A stretch of 64,000 nucleotides of DNA from Acuticoccus sp965213555. Its GTDB lineage: Bacteria; Pseudomonadota; Alphaproteobacteria; Rhizobiales; Amorphaceae. Made by a program: the position numbers and the translations under genes. Position 1 is the stretch's first letter. Each line of letters opens with the position of its first letter. The stretch is taken from NCBI RefSeq assembly GCF_965213555.1, contig NZ_OZ243890.1, positions 1,364,001 to 1,428,000 of the forward strand, read 5' to 3'. The notes below the pieces were generated by a model. It was given only the letters and a program-made list of their open reading frames with translations. It did not search any database and had not been told where the DNA came from. Shown here piece after piece: positions 29,163-38,173 of the stretch.

Positions 29163-29606
29163 TCAGCCAGGCTCCTCGGTCGTCACGAGGGCAATGCGGT
29201 TGTAGCCTGCGCGGTTGAGCCGCCCCATGACGCGCATCACGATGCCGTAGTTCGCTGCCGCGTCGCCGCGTACCAAAATGCGCTCCTCGAGGTCGCCCCC
29301 CGTGGCCTGCTCGAGGCGCGCCTCGAGCTGCTCGATCCCGACGGACGCCTCGGCGAGGAAGATCTCCCCGTCGGGCGCAATGGTGATGGAGATCGGGTCG
29401 ACGTTGCCCTCGAGCGGCCGCGCCCGGCTCTCCGGCAGGTCGATGGGCACGCCGACCGTGAGGAGCGGTGCGGCCACCATGAAGATGATGAGGAGGACGA
29501 GCATCACGTCCACGAACGGCGTGACGTTGATCTCGCTCATCGGCTGGAAGCGCGTGCGGCGCCGACGACCCCGCCCGCCGCCCGGCCCGGGCATCGCCAT
29601 CCCCAT
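29163..29606 (-). CDS. tolR: TolR, Tol-Pal proton channel subunit
   Basis: TolR (ExbD/TolR family) forms with TolQ the proton-driven motor that energises TolA. The 147-residue protein starts MGMAMPGPGGG, has a basic cytosolic stretch (GRGRRRRTRF), then EINVTPFVDVMLVLLIIFMV with the essential transmembrane aspartate in FVDVMLVLL (about residue 32), followed by a periplasmic domain. ATG 29604-29606 lies one base beyond the tolQ stop, so I reject the longer upstream frame. Confidence 0.95.
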   Translation of the reverse strand: MGMAMPGPGGGRGRRRRTRFQPMSEINVTPFVDVMLVLLIIFMVAAPLLTVGVPIDLPESRARPLEGNVDPISITIAPDGEIFLAEASVGIEQLEARLEQATGGDLEERILVRGDAAANYGIVMRVMGRLNRAGYNRIALVTTEEPG

Positions 29607-29607
29607 G

Positions 29608-30315
29608 TCAGATCCGCTCGTCGATCTCGCGCGACAGGATGGCGAGGAACTCGTCGGCGAACCCCTCCATCTGCGCCGCGATGCGCGCCGCGTCCGTGGC
29701 GAGCTTGTTGTAGAAGATCGTCGCCGGGATCGCCGCGAGGAGCCCGAGCGCCGTCGCAAGCAGCGCCTCGGCGATGCCCGGCGCGACGACGGCAAGGTTC
29801 GTGGACTCGGACGCCGCGATCGCCTGGAACGAGCTCATGATGCCCCACACGGTGCCGAACAGCCCGATGAACGGCGCGGCCGATCCGGTCGAGGCGAGCA
29901 CCATGAGGCCGCGCTCCATGTCCTCGCCCTCGCGCGACACGGTCATCGTCATCACCCGGTCGATTCGCTGGGCGAGCGAGGCGAGCGCCGGCTTCTCCCC
30001 CTCATGGCTCTTCTTCCACTCGCGCATGGCGGCCACGAAGACCGCCGAGAGGCCGTCCGGCTGCGCGTCCGCGCGCGCCTTGTAGAGCTCCTCGAGGGAG
30101 CGACCCGACCAGAAGTCGTCCTCGAAGGCAGCGATGCGCGCCCGGACGCGCCGGAACGCCAACGACTTGTAGATGATGATCGCCCAGCACCACACCGAGG
30201 CGATGATGAGGCCGATCATGACGACCTTCACAACGATGTGCGCTTGCAGGAATAGGGCGACCAGGGAGAAGTCGCTCGCCGCGGCCGCCGCGCCCTCGGC
30301 CAGCCCCTCACCCAT
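29608..30315 (-). CDS. tolQ: TolQ, Tol-Pal proton channel subunit
   Basis: TolQ (MotA/TolQ/ExbB family) is the inner-membrane partner of TolR. The 235-residue protein has three transmembrane segments: about 16-42 (LFLQAHIVVKVVMIGLIIAS), about 135-160 (LASTGSAAPFIGLFGTVWGI) and about 175-200 (PGIAEALLATALGLLAAIPA). The conserved GLFGTVWG and ALLATALGL motifs line the proton path. It is the first gene of tolQRAB; a 210-base gap (30316-30525), the probable promoter region, separates it from ybgC, and I see no other gene there. Confidence 0.96.
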   Translation of the reverse strand: MGEGLAEGAAAAASDFSLVALFLQAHIVVKVVMIGLIIASVWCWAIIIYKSLAFRRVRARIAAFEDDFWSGRSLEELYKARADAQPDGLSAVFVAAMREWKKSHEGEKPALASLAQRIDRVMTMTVSREGEDMERGLMVLASTGSAAPFIGLFGTVWGIMSSFQAIAASESTNLAVVAPGIAEALLATALGLLAAIPATIFYNKLATDAARIAAQMEGFADEFLAILSREIDERI

Positions 30316-30525
30316 CCCATAGGCCCCGGCTCGACGGCAGGGCAGCCGCAGTCAGCCTCACGGTGACAGATCCCCACGCAACGCACGGCCGCCGGTCGGT
30401 GGCGGGCGCCGCGTCCTCTAACCCGATCGACCGCGTGTGGCTAGTGGAGCCCTCACGGGAGGCACTGTCGCAGCCCAGCGCTCCACAGGGACGGGCGATG
30501 GCGGACTTCCAAGGCCCCTTCACGG

Positions 30526-30927
30526 TCAGGCCGGGGCCAGCACGGCGCGCACGTCCGGCGGCGGGCGTCGGGGGCGCCCGTCGGCACCGATGAGGCACAG
30601 CTCCGCCTCGGCGCTGACGAGCCGACGGGTGCCAACAACGATCGCCTGCCGCAGCCGGAAGGACGCGCGGCCCGCGGCCAGCGGCTCGGTTTCCACCGTA
30701 AGGAGCTCGTCGATGACGGCCGGGCCGTGGAACGTCGCGTCGAGTCGACGCAGCGTGAAGTAGACCGGAGGGTCCGCGGCCGCGAGGGCCCGGTGGTCGA
30801 GCCCCGCCGCCCGCAGCAGCTCGGTCCTCCCGCGCTCCAGGAAGCGGATGAACGCCCCGTGGTAGACGCGGCCCGAGAAGTCCGTGTCCTCGAAGTAGAC
30901 GCGGAGCTCGAAGCAGAACGGCGTCAT
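30526..30927 (-). CDS. ybgC: acyl-CoA thioesterase YbgC (4-hydroxybenzoyl-CoA thioesterase family)
   Basis: YbgC is a small hot-dog thioesterase encoded upstream of tolQ in many proteobacteria and associated with phospholipid metabolism. The 133-residue protein carries the family motif RVYFEDTDFSGRVYHGAFIR near residue 9, with the catalytic aspartate in DTD, and FLERGRTELLR. Length matches the family. It lies four bases downstream of the mutL stop codon, so it is probably translated from the mutL message, an arrangement different from the ruvABC-ybgC order common elsewhere. Confidence 0.93.
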   Translation of the reverse strand: MTPFCFELRVYFEDTDFSGRVYHGAFIRFLERGRTELLRAAGLDHRALAAADPPVYFTLRRLDATFHGPAVIDELLTVETEPLAAGRASFRLRQAIVVGTRRLVSAEAELCLIGADGRPRRPPPDVRAVLAPA

Positions 30928-30931
30928 CGGC

Positions 30932-32770
30932 TCAGCGGCGGGCGAACAGGCGCTCGATGTCAGCGAGCGACAGGCTGACGAACGTCGGACGCCCGTGGTT
31001 GCACTCCCCGCCCGACGGCGTCGCCTCGATCCGGCGCAGCAGCGCGTTCATCTCGTCGACCTTGAGGGCGCGGCCCGAGCGCACCGAGCCGTGGCACGCC
31101 AGCGTGGCGGCGACCCGGTCGAGCCGCGCCTGCACCGCCTCCGACGCGCCCCACGCCGCGACCTCGTCGGCGAGCGTGCGCACGAGGCGCGCCACGTCGA
31201 AGGTGCCAAGGACGGCCGGCGTTGCCCGCACCACCACCGCGCCCGGACCGAACGGCTCCAGCACGAGGCCGAACGCGGCGAGCCGCTCGGCCTCGGCGGC
31301 GAGCTGGTCGACGTCCTCGGCCGCAAGCTCCACCACCTCAGGGATGAGGAGCCCCTGGGACGGCGGCGTGCGCGAGGCGGCCGCCGCCTTCAGCGCCTCG
31401 TAGACGATGCGTTCGTGCCCGGCGTGCTGGTCCACGAGGACGAGGCCGTCCTCGGTCTGCGCCACGATGTAGTTGCCGTGGACCTGCGCCACCGCGGCGC
31501 CGAGGGGGAACGCTGCGTCCTCCGCGGACGTGAGGGACGGCGCGCGCGCCGCGGGGGGCAACTCGGGGGAGGGGCGGGGCCGCAGCGGCACCACCCGCGC
31601 GGTCGAGGGACGCGTGTGGACGAACGGCGCCGCGGCCTCGGCGAGCCCCTCGGGGACGTCGCGGCTCGGGCTGAACGCCGAGCGCGCCAGCGCCGAGACC
31701 GCCGCCTCGGCGATGGACCGCGCCCCCCTCGGCGCCGCGGACGCCAGCGCCCGACGGATCGACGACACGATGGCGCCGCGCACCGCCTGGGCGTCGCGGA
31801 ACCTCACGTCCGACTTCGCAGGGTGGACGTTGACGTCGACGGCGGCGGGGTCGACCGCGATCCAGACGACGGCCATCGGGTGGCGGTCGCGGGCCAGCAC
31901 GTCCTGGTAGCCCGCGCGGATCGCCTGGCCGACCAGCCGGTCGCGCACCACGCGGCCGTTGACGAAGGCGTGCGTGTCCTGGGCGGTGGCGCGGCCCTCG
32001 GTGGGCCGACCCAGGCGTCCGGTGAGGCGGAGCCCATCCCGCTCCGCTGCGAGGTGGATCGCCTCGTCGCCGAACGGGGCGCCGAGGACGTCGCGCACCC
32101 GCTCGTCCGCGCTGCCCGCCGCCCATTCCCGCGTCCTGCCGTTCTGGACGAGGGTGAACGCCACGTGGGGCGCCGACAGCGCGATGCGGCGCACGGTGTC
32201 GGCGACGGCCGCCGCCTCGGCGCCCTCCGACTTCATGAACTTCAGCCGCGCCGGCGTCGCATGGAAGAGGTCGCGCACCTCAACGGTGGTGCCCGTCGCG
32301 CGCGAGGCGGGCCGTACGGGCCCGGCGCGGCCGCCGTCCACGGTGATGGCCGCACCACCGTCGTCGTCCGTGTGGCGCGTGGTGAGCGTCAGCCGCGCCA
32401 CGGCGCCGATGGAGGGGAGCGCCTCGCCGCGGAAGCCCATGGTGCGGATCGCGGCAAGGTCCGCCGCGGTGGCGAGCTTGGAGGTGCAGTGCCGCTCCAC
32501 CGCAAGGGCGAGCTCGTCGGCGCGGATGCCGTGCCCGTCGTCGGCGACGCGGATCAGCGCCGTCCCCGCCGCCTCGGTGGTGACGGTGATCCAACTCGCG
32601 CCCGCGTCGAGGGCGTTCTCCACGAGCTCCTTGACGACGCTCGCAGGGCGCTCGACGACCTCGCCGGCGGCGATCTTGTCGACCAGGCGGTCGTCGAGCC
32701 GGCGCACCGCCGCCGCACGCCGCGCCTCGCCGCCCCTCGCCGCCTCGCCCACAGGCTCCCCTTCCGACAC
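30932..32770 (-). CDS. mutL: DNA mismatch repair protein MutL
   Basis: MutL couples MutS mismatch recognition to strand excision. The 612-residue protein has the GHKL ATPase motifs in its N-terminal 340 residues (ELVENALDAGA, DDGHGI, GFRGEALPSIG, TTVEVRDLFHATPARLKF). A variable Pro/Ala linker precedes the dimerisation/endonuclease domain. The nicking motif DQHAGHERIVYE is intact, with CHGSVRSG and ECNHGRP near the end, so this is the self-nicking MutL type used where MutH is absent. The start is GTG 32770. It is divergent from the HAD gene across 134 bases. Confidence 0.95.
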   Translation of the reverse strand: MSEGEPVGEAARGGEARRAAAVRRLDDRLVDKIAAGEVVERPASVVKELVENALDAGASWITVTTEAAGTALIRVADDGHGIRADELALAVERHCTSKLATAADLAAIRTMGFRGEALPSIGAVARLTLTTRHTDDDGGAAITVDGGRAGPVRPASRATGTTVEVRDLFHATPARLKFMKSEGAEAAAVADTVRRIALSAPHVAFTLVQNGRTREWAAGSADERVRDVLGAPFGDEAIHLAAERDGLRLTGRLGRPTEGRATAQDTHAFVNGRVVRDRLVGQAIRAGYQDVLARDRHPMAVVWIAVDPAAVDVNVHPAKSDVRFRDAQAVRGAIVSSIRRALASAAPRGARSIAEAAVSALARSAFSPSRDVPEGLAEAAAPFVHTRPSTARVVPLRPRPSPELPPAARAPSLTSAEDAAFPLGAAVAQVHGNYIVAQTEDGLVLVDQHAGHERIVYEALKAAAASRTPPSQGLLIPEVVELAAEDVDQLAAEAERLAAFGLVLEPFGPGAVVVRATPAVLGTFDVARLVRTLADEVAAWGASEAVQARLDRVAATLACHGSVRSGRALKVDEMNALLRRIEATPSGGECNHGRPTFVSLSLADIERLFARR

Positions 32771-32904
32771 CCGCGCAACGCGCGCCCGCCAGCGGGTCTA
32801 TGACGCGTGGCCGGTTTGCGCTAGGCCAGCCCGGCGGGACAGCGCCGCCGTGCGCGCCCGCGCCCGACCCGTCCACAGTTCGTCGCCCCGAAGGGGTTCC
32901 GTCC

Positions 32905-33753
32905 ATGCCGCCTTCGCCGCTGTCCGGCCTGTCCGCCATCGCCGGCGACTACGAGGCGATCCTGTGCGACGTCTGGGGCGTCGTCCACGACGGCCTGTCA
33001 CCCCACGAGGCGGCCACCGACGCCCTCCGGCGCTTCCGCGAGCGCGGGCCGGTGATCCTGATGACCAACGCGCCGCGCCCATCGGGCGCCGTCGCCGAGC
33101 AGCTCGCGGCCATCGGAACGCCCCGCGAGGCGTTCGACGCCATCGTCTCCTCCGGCGACGTGGTGCGCCGTCACCTCGTCGAGGCCGGTGCCGAGCGCGT
33201 GCTCCACGTCGGCGCGGATCGCGACCTCGGGCTCTACGCCGACGGGATGGCGCTCGTCGACGGCGTGGACCGCGCCGACATGGTGGTGCTCGCCGGCCTC
33301 GTCGACGACAAGACCGAGACGCCGGACGACTACCGTGCGCTGATGGACGAGGTCGCGGCGAGCGGCCTGCCCGTCGTCTGCGCCAACCCTGACATCGTCG
33401 TGGAGCGCGGCGATCGCCTCGTCCACTGCGCCGGCGCGCTCGCCGCGCTGGTGGAGGCGGCGGGCGGGACGGTGCGCCAGTTCGGCAAGCCGCACCCGCC
33501 GATCTACCGCGCCGCCCTCGCCGCAGTGGCGGAGCGGGCGCCGTCCGCGACGCGCGTCCTCGTCATCGGCGACGGGTTGCCCACCGACATCCGTGGCGCG
33601 GACAACGAGGGGCTTGACGCGCTCTTCGTCACCGGCGGCATCCACGCCGAGGACTTCGGCGATCCCGGCGCTCCGGACGCGGCGAAGGTGGCGGAGCGGC
33701 TCGCCCGCGAGGGGCTGTCGGTGGCGCACTACGCCCCACGGCTGGCGTGGTGA
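32905..33753 (+). CDS. HAD-IIA family phosphatase (TIGR01459 type)
   Basis: The protein is a cytoplasmic HAD-superfamily hydrolase of subclass IIA, related to NagD/PGP phosphatases; the substrate is unknown. The 282-residue product has motif I CDVWGVVHDG (nucleophile Asp22), motif II ILMTNAPRPS near 51-60, the substrate-binding segment VVCANPDIVVERG near 160, and motif III/IV VIGDGLPTDIRGADNEGLD near 221. ATG 32905 follows AAGGGG and is preferred to an upstream start at 32800 that would add a Pro/Ala-rich leader. This gene is a regular neighbour of ribF in Alphaproteobacteria. Confidence 0.88.
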   Translation: MPPSPLSGLSAIAGDYEAILCDVWGVVHDGLSPHEAATDALRRFRERGPVILMTNAPRPSGAVAEQLAAIGTPREAFDAIVSSGDVVRRHLVEAGAERVLHVGADRDLGLYADGMALVDGVDRADMVVLAGLVDDKTETPDDYRALMDEVAASGLPVVCANPDIVVERGDRLVHCAGALAALVEAAGGTVRQFGKPHPPIYRAALAAVAERAPSATRVLVIGDGLPTDIRGADNEGLDALFVTGGIHAEDFGDPGAPDAAKVAERLAREGLSVAHYAPRLAW

Positions 33754-34739
33754 GCACCCTCGCCGCCGCCTCGACCGGACGCGACGACCCGCGCGAAGCG
33801 CGCCCGGTTGCGATGGACGAGCTGCCGGAAGTCCTGTGCGGCGGCACGGTCGCCATCGGCAACTTCGACGGCGTCCACCGCGGCCACCAGGCCGTCCTCG
33901 CCCGGGCGCTGGAGCGGCTTCGCCCGGTGGTCGCGCTGACGTTCGAGCCCCATCCGCGAACCTTCTTCTCCGGCCGCCCGCTCTTCCGGCTGACGTCCGC
34001 CGGGGAGAAGGCGCGCGTCATCGCCGCGCTGGGTCTCGACGCCACGGTGGTGGTCCCGTTCGACGCGTCGCTCGCAGCGCTGTCGGCCGAGGCCTTCATG
34101 GCGGACGTCCTCGCCGGCCGCTTCGGCGCGCGCGCGGTGGTGGTCGGCCACGACTTCTCGTTCGGAGCCAAGCGGCGCGGCGACGGCGCGATGCTGGCGC
34201 GCGAGGGGCCGGCGCTCGGCTTCGCCACGCACGTCGTGCGGGCGTTCGCCGACGACGGCGTCGTCTCCTCCACCCGCATCCGCGACCACCTCGCGGAGGG
34301 CGACCTCGGGCGGGCGGCGGCCCTCCTCGGCCGGCGCTACGCCGTCACCGGGGAGGTGGTGCACGGCGAAAAGCGCGGCCGGCAGATGGGCTACCCGACG
34401 GCCAACCAGGGGCTCGCCCCGGCGAACGGACTGCGCCACGGCATCTACGCCGTCCGGGCGATGGTGGATGGCACGTGGCACGACGGCGTCGCAAGCTTCG
34501 GGCGGCGGCCGACCTTCGACAACGGCGCACCGCTCCTCGAGACGTTCCTGTTCGACTGGTCCGGCGACCTCTACGGACGCACGATGCGCGTCGCCCTGGA
34601 GCGCTTCCTGCGCCCCGAGCTGAGGTTCGACGGCATGGATGCCCTGATGAGGCAGATGGACGCCGACAGCCTCGACGCCCGCGCGGCGCTCGCCGACGCC
34701 GCGCCGATGTCGGACGTCGACCGCGCGCTCAACTTCTGA
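33750..34739 (+). CDS. ribF: bifunctional riboflavin kinase / FAD synthetase
   Basis: RibF phosphorylates riboflavin and adenylates FMN to FAD. The 329-residue protein has an N-terminal nucleotidyltransferase domain with the HxGH-like motif NFDGVHRGHQ near residue 36, VGHDFSFG near 132 and SSTRIRDHL near 172. A C-terminal flavokinase domain starts near 190 (VHGEKRGRQMGYPTAN, HGIYAV, LYGRTMRVALERFLRPE). GTG 33750 overlaps the HAD stop as GTGA; a first conserved methionine MDELPEV lies 21 codons on. Its 3' end overlaps surf1, on the other strand, by 11 bases. Confidence 0.94.
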   Translation: MSTLAAASTGRDDPREARPVAMDELPEVLCGGTVAIGNFDGVHRGHQAVLARALERLRPVVALTFEPHPRTFFSGRPLFRLTSAGEKARVIAALGLDATVVVPFDASLAALSAEAFMADVLAGRFGARAVVVGHDFSFGAKRRGDGAMLAREGPALGFATHVVRAFADDGVVSSTRIRDHLAEGDLGRAAALLGRRYAVTGEVVHGEKRGRQMGYPTANQGLAPANGLRHGIYAVRAMVDGTWHDGVASFGRRPTFDNGAPLLETFLFDWSGDLYGRTMRVALERFLRPELRFDGMDALMRQMDADSLDARAALADAAPMSDVDRALNF

Positions 34740-35445
34740 CCGACCGGCGGCGCACGAGCGCGACGCCAACCACCCCGACGAGCGCGGCGGCGAGGCCGTA
34801 CCAGGTCAGCGCATACTGCAGGTGGTTGTTGGTGAAGCTTACCCGGCTCTCGCCCGCCTGGGGCAGTCCGCCCGCCGGCGTCTCCTCGGCGACGAGGTCG
34901 ACCTGGTAGGGCGCGACGGGACCCGACACGCCGAGCGCCCGCGCGATCGCGTCGATGTGGCGGGCGTAGAACAGGTTCCGTGCAAGGTCCGGCTCGGGGG
35001 TCGCGAAGCTCGGCGGGTCGTCGGGCCGCACCAGTCCTTCGACGGTGACGACACCCGCCGGCGGCGACGCGCCCACGGCGCCATCCGGCACGAAGCCGCG
35101 GTTGACGAGGACGGTCCACCCCTCCGCGGTGACGAACGGGGCCATCGTCATGGCGCCGGGCCCACCCACCGGTCCGCGTGGTTCGGTGAGCGCGATCCAC
35201 ACGGACGCGTCGCCTTCACCGAACCGGCCGGCAAGTCGGACGCGGCGGTACTGCCAGTCCACGATGGCGAGGTCGTCCCAGGTCGTGGGACCGGGCGCCG
35301 GCACGGGCGCAGCGTTCGGGCGCTCCTGCGCCGCCGCGACCAGCTCCTCCTTCCAGGCGAGGCGCTCGAGCTGCCAGGTGCCCAGGCCGACGAGGATCGC
35401 GAACGCTGCGAGGATGACGACGCCGAGGAGCGCGCGGCGCAGCAC
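34729..35445 (-). CDS. SURF1 family cytochrome oxidase biogenesis protein
   Basis: Surf1 is an inner-membrane factor for heme a insertion into cytochrome oxidase subunit I. The 238-residue protein has an N-terminal transmembrane helix (LLGVVILAAFAILVGLGTWQ) and the conserved GTWQLERLAWKEEL. The periplasmic domain contains YRRVRLAGRFG, GWTVLVNRGFVP and NNHLQYALTWYGLA; the second transmembrane helix is at the C-terminus. I take GTG 35445 as start because no ATG precedes the conserved region in this frame after the ctaE stop. It closes the cox gene block. Confidence 0.9.
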   Translation of the reverse strand: MLRRALLGVVILAAFAILVGLGTWQLERLAWKEELVAAAQERPNAAPVPAPGPTTWDDLAIVDWQYRRVRLAGRFGEGDASVWIALTEPRGPVGGPGAMTMAPFVTAEGWTVLVNRGFVPDGAVGASPPAGVVTVEGLVRPDDPPSFATPEPDLARNLFYARHIDAIARALGVSGPVAPYQVDLVAEETPAGGLPQAGESRVSFTNNHLQYALTWYGLAAALVGVVGVALVRRRSVRS

Positions 35446-35462
35446 GGCGCCGCGGCCGCCCG

Positions 35463-36332
35463 TCAGTGCGTGACCGGGCTCGCGCCCCACACGTAGATCG
35501 CGATGAACAGGAACAGCCAGACGACGTCGACGAAGTGCCAGTACCAGGCGGCCGCCTCGAAGCCGAAGTGGCGCTGCGCCGTGAACTGCTGCTGATACGC
35601 CCGCCACAGGCACACCGCCAGGAACACGGTGCCGACGAACACGTGGAAGCCGTGGAAGCCGGTCGCCATGAAGAACGGCCCGCCGTAGATCGAGCCGGAG
35701 AACGAGAAGGTGGCGTGGGTGTACTCGTAGACCTGCACGACGGAGAACAGCGCCCCGAGGCCGACCGTCGCCACGAGCCCCCACAGGACGCCCTCGCGAT
35801 CGTTCTCGAGCAGCGCGTGGTGCGCCCAGGTCACCGTCGTCCCCGACAGCAGGAGGATGAGCGTGTTGAACAGCGGCAGGTGGAACGGGTCGAACGTCTC
35901 GATGGCCTCCGGCGGCCACACGCCACCGGTCTGCTCGAGCCGTGCCGGCTGGTGGATGACGTCGGGGAACAACGCGACGTCGAAGTAGGCCCAGAACCAA
36001 GCGACGAAGAACATCACCTCCGACGCGATGAACAGGATCATCCCGTAGCGCAGGTGCAGCTTCACCACCGGCGTGTGGTCGCCGCGCAGGGACTCGCGCG
36101 TCGTGTCGGTCCACCAGCCGATCATCGTGGTGACGACGATGGCAAGCCCGACGGCGAAGAGACCGTAGCCGGCGACGTCGACGCCGCCGACCTCGAGCGA
36201 GGAGCCGGAGTTCCAGCGCATCAACGCGACGGCGCCGAACATCATCACGAAGGCGCCGACCGACCCGACGATGGGCCAGGGGCTCGGGTCGAGGATGTGG
36301 TAGTCGTGGTTCGGCTTGGCGGCGCCTGCCAT
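35463..36332 (-). CDS. ctaE: cytochrome c oxidase subunit III
   Basis: Subunit III of the aa3-type terminal oxidase stabilises the proton-pumping core in the inner membrane. The 289-residue protein has seven hydrophobic helices and typical motifs: DPSPWPIVGSVGAF near residue 15, MILFIASEVMFFVAWFWAYF near 97 with the conserved membrane Glu, LLLSGTTVTWAHHAL near 160, and GFHGFHVFVGT near 225. ATG 36330-36332 has GAGAGGG upstream. It lies between ctaG and surf1. Confidence 0.96.
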   Translation of the reverse strand: MAGAAKPNHDYHILDPSPWPIVGSVGAFVMMFGAVALMRWNSGSSLEVGGVDVAGYGLFAVGLAIVVTTMIGWWTDTTRESLRGDHTPVVKLHLRYGMILFIASEVMFFVAWFWAYFDVALFPDVIHQPARLEQTGGVWPPEAIETFDPFHLPLFNTLILLLSGTTVTWAHHALLENDREGVLWGLVATVGLGALFSVVQVYEYTHATFSFSGSIYGGPFFMATGFHGFHVFVGTVFLAVCLWRAYQQQFTAQRHFGFEAAAWYWHFVDVVWLFLFIAIYVWGASPVTH

Positions 36333-36450
36333 GGGTGTCCCTCTCCGCAGCGCAGTGTGTCGTGGATACGTTGCCGGTCGCGTGCGCCCGAAGGCGCTCC
36401 AACTTCCCGCGACGCGCCCTGGTGCCACAGCCCGGCGTCGCGGTGAAGCC

Positions 36451-37011
36451 TCAGCCTGCCCCCGTCCCGCGAGCCTTGTAGAACGTGTAGGACAGCGTGA
36501 TGACGCTCACTCCGTCGGCGTCGGCGTCCTCGGCGAACTCAGGGTCCACGTAGAACACCACCGGCATCCTGCGCGTCTCGTTCGCGCCGAGGGGCTGAGC
36601 CTCGAAGCAGAAGCAGTCGATCTTGGTAAAGTAGCCGCCGCCCTGGAACGGCGTCACGTTGAACACCGAGGAGCCGACGGTCCGCTCGTCCGTGAGGTTG
36701 GTCACGTCGTAGTGCGCGGTGACGACCTCGCCGACCCGCACGGTCATCTTGCGCTGGACGGGACGGAACTCCCACGGCAGCTCGGGCTGGACGTTGGCGT
36801 CGAAGCGGATGGTGACCTCGCGCTCGCCGACCTCGAGCCCAGGCACCACGTCCACGGTGGCAAGGGACGGCGTCCCGTCGAACCCGGTCACGCGGCAGAA
36901 CAGGTCGTAGAGCGGCACGGAGGCGAACGCCGCGCCGACCATGACGCAGACGAACAGCGCGCAGGCGGCAGCGACCCTGACGTGGCGCGACGGCGTCGGG
37001 GTGGAGGTCAT
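36451..37011 (-). CDS. ctaG: cytochrome c oxidase assembly protein CtaG/Cox11
   Basis: Cox11/CtaG delivers copper to the CuB site of subunit I. The 186-residue protein has one N-terminal transmembrane helix (VAAACALFVCVMVGAAFASV), then VPLYDLFCRVTGFDGTP and a periplasmic immunoglobulin-like domain with the copper-binding pair in KIDCFCFEAQPL near residue 132. Both cysteines and the FYVDPEFAEDAD segment are present. ATG 37011 overlaps the coxF stop as ATGA. Confidence 0.95.
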   Translation of the reverse strand: MTSTPTPSRHVRVAAACALFVCVMVGAAFASVPLYDLFCRVTGFDGTPSLATVDVVPGLEVGEREVTIRFDANVQPELPWEFRPVQRKMTVRVGEVVTAHYDVTNLTDERTVGSSVFNVTPFQGGGYFTKIDCFCFEAQPLGANETRRMPVVFYVDPEFAEDADADGVSVITLSYTFYKARGTGAG

Positions 37012-37160
37012 GACACGGCTCCCGAGCTCGACCCCAGTTGGATGATGGTGATGATGTAGAACACGACGGCGAGGGCGACGAGCGCCGCCCCGATGGCGAG
37101 GGAGCGCTGCCGCTGGCGTCGCCGGCGCTCGGCGTCCGCGGGGATGCGCCGCTCGGCCAT
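37008..37160 (-). CDS. coxF: CoxF-like small membrane protein
   Basis: The 50-residue product (MAERRIPADAERRRRQRQRS, then a single transmembrane helix LAIGAALVALAVVFYIITII and a short tail) matches the small CoxF protein usually found between ctaB and ctaG in alphaproteobacterial oxidase clusters. Its molecular role is not established. It overlaps ctaB by one base (TGATG) and ctaG by four bases, so its presence in the operon is well supported despite its size. The longer open frame upstream is a shadow of ctaB. Confidence 0.85.
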   Translation of the reverse strand: MAERRIPADAERRRRQRQRSLAIGAALVALAVVFYIITIIQLGSSSGAVS

Positions 37161-38071
37161 CACAGCATCCCCCTTAGAAGGTGGTCGGCGACCAGCGCTC
37201 CGAACAGCGCGAACAGGTAGAGGATGGAGACGCCGAACACGCGCCCGGCCGCGGCGCGCTCGGCGTCCAAGCCGGCCCGATGGAGCGCGACGGCGCGGTG
37301 GACGAGCCAGCCGCCGAGCCCGGCGGCGACGACGGCGTAGCCGAGGCTCGCAAAGCCGAGCGCGGCGGGGAGGACGCCGGCGAACGCCGTGAGCACGGCG
37401 TAGGCAAGGACGTGCGCGCTCGTCGTGCGTCGGCTGGCGACGACGGGCAGCATGGGGACGCGCGCCCTCGCGTAGTCGTCGCGCTTCAAGATGGCGAGCG
37501 CCCAGAAGTGCGCAGGCGTCCACAGGAGGATGATCGCGAACAGCACCATCGGCTCCAACGTGACGTCGCCGGTGATGGCCGCCCAGCCGACCACGGGCGG
37601 CAGCGCCCCGGCGGCGCCGCCGATGACGATATTCTGTGCCGTCCGCCGCTTCAGCCACATGGTGTAGACGACGACGTAGAACGCGATGGTGAGGGCAAGG
37701 AGCGCGCCCGCCGCCCAGTTGGTCGCGAGGGCGAGGAGGATCACCGAGCCCGCGGCGAGGACGGTGCCGAAGCCGAGGGCCGCCTCGCGCGTCACCCGGC
37801 CCGACGGCACGGGGCGGCTCGCGGTGCGCGACATCACCGCGTCGATGTCCGCGTCGAGCCCCATGTTGAGGGCGCCCGATGCGCCGGCCCCCACCGCGAT
37901 GGCGAGGAGGGCGACGAGCGCGAGGACCGGGTGCATGCCACCGGGGGCCAACACGATCCCCGCGAAGGCGGTGAAGACGACGAGCGACATCACGCGCGGC
38001 TTCAAGAGGTCCACGTAATCCCGTGGACCCGCTCCCACCATGACCAACGTCTCGCCGTCCCGCACCGTCAT
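37160..38071 (-). CDS. ctaB: protoheme IX farnesyltransferase (heme O synthase)
   Basis: CtaB attaches a farnesyl group to heme b, giving heme O, the precursor of heme a. The 303-residue integral membrane protein of the UbiA superfamily has the first Asp-rich motif NMGLDADIDAVMSRTASRP near residue 73 and the second region LKRDDYARARVPMLPVVAS near 203-221, with about nine transmembrane helices. ATG 38069-38071 follows an AAGGA; the frame extends upstream to 38131 without conservation. It lies between ctaD and coxF. Confidence 0.95.
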   Translation of the reverse strand: MTVRDGETLVMVGAGPRDYVDLLKPRVMSLVVFTAFAGIVLAPGGMHPVLALVALLAIAVGAGASGALNMGLDADIDAVMSRTASRPVPSGRVTREAALGFGTVLAAGSVILLALATNWAAGALLALTIAFYVVVYTMWLKRRTAQNIVIGGAAGALPPVVGWAAITGDVTLEPMVLFAIILLWTPAHFWALAILKRDDYARARVPMLPVVASRRTTSAHVLAYAVLTAFAGVLPAALGFASLGYAVVAAGLGGWLVHRAVALHRAGLDAERAAAGRVFGVSILYLFALFGALVADHLLRGML

Positions 38072-38173
38072 CGCGTCGTCCCGTCCTTCGTTCTCAAGCG
38101 CCGTTCGGCCGTCGCCCCAGGGCCGCCGCACGCCCTAGGACGCCGACGACCGTCGCTGCAACCTGCCGCCGCC

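Noticed and set aside
30316..30525. A gene in the 210-base gap between tolQ and ybgC
   Set aside because: Short frames here lack ribosome-binding sites and family character; the region is more likely a promoter region for tolQ.
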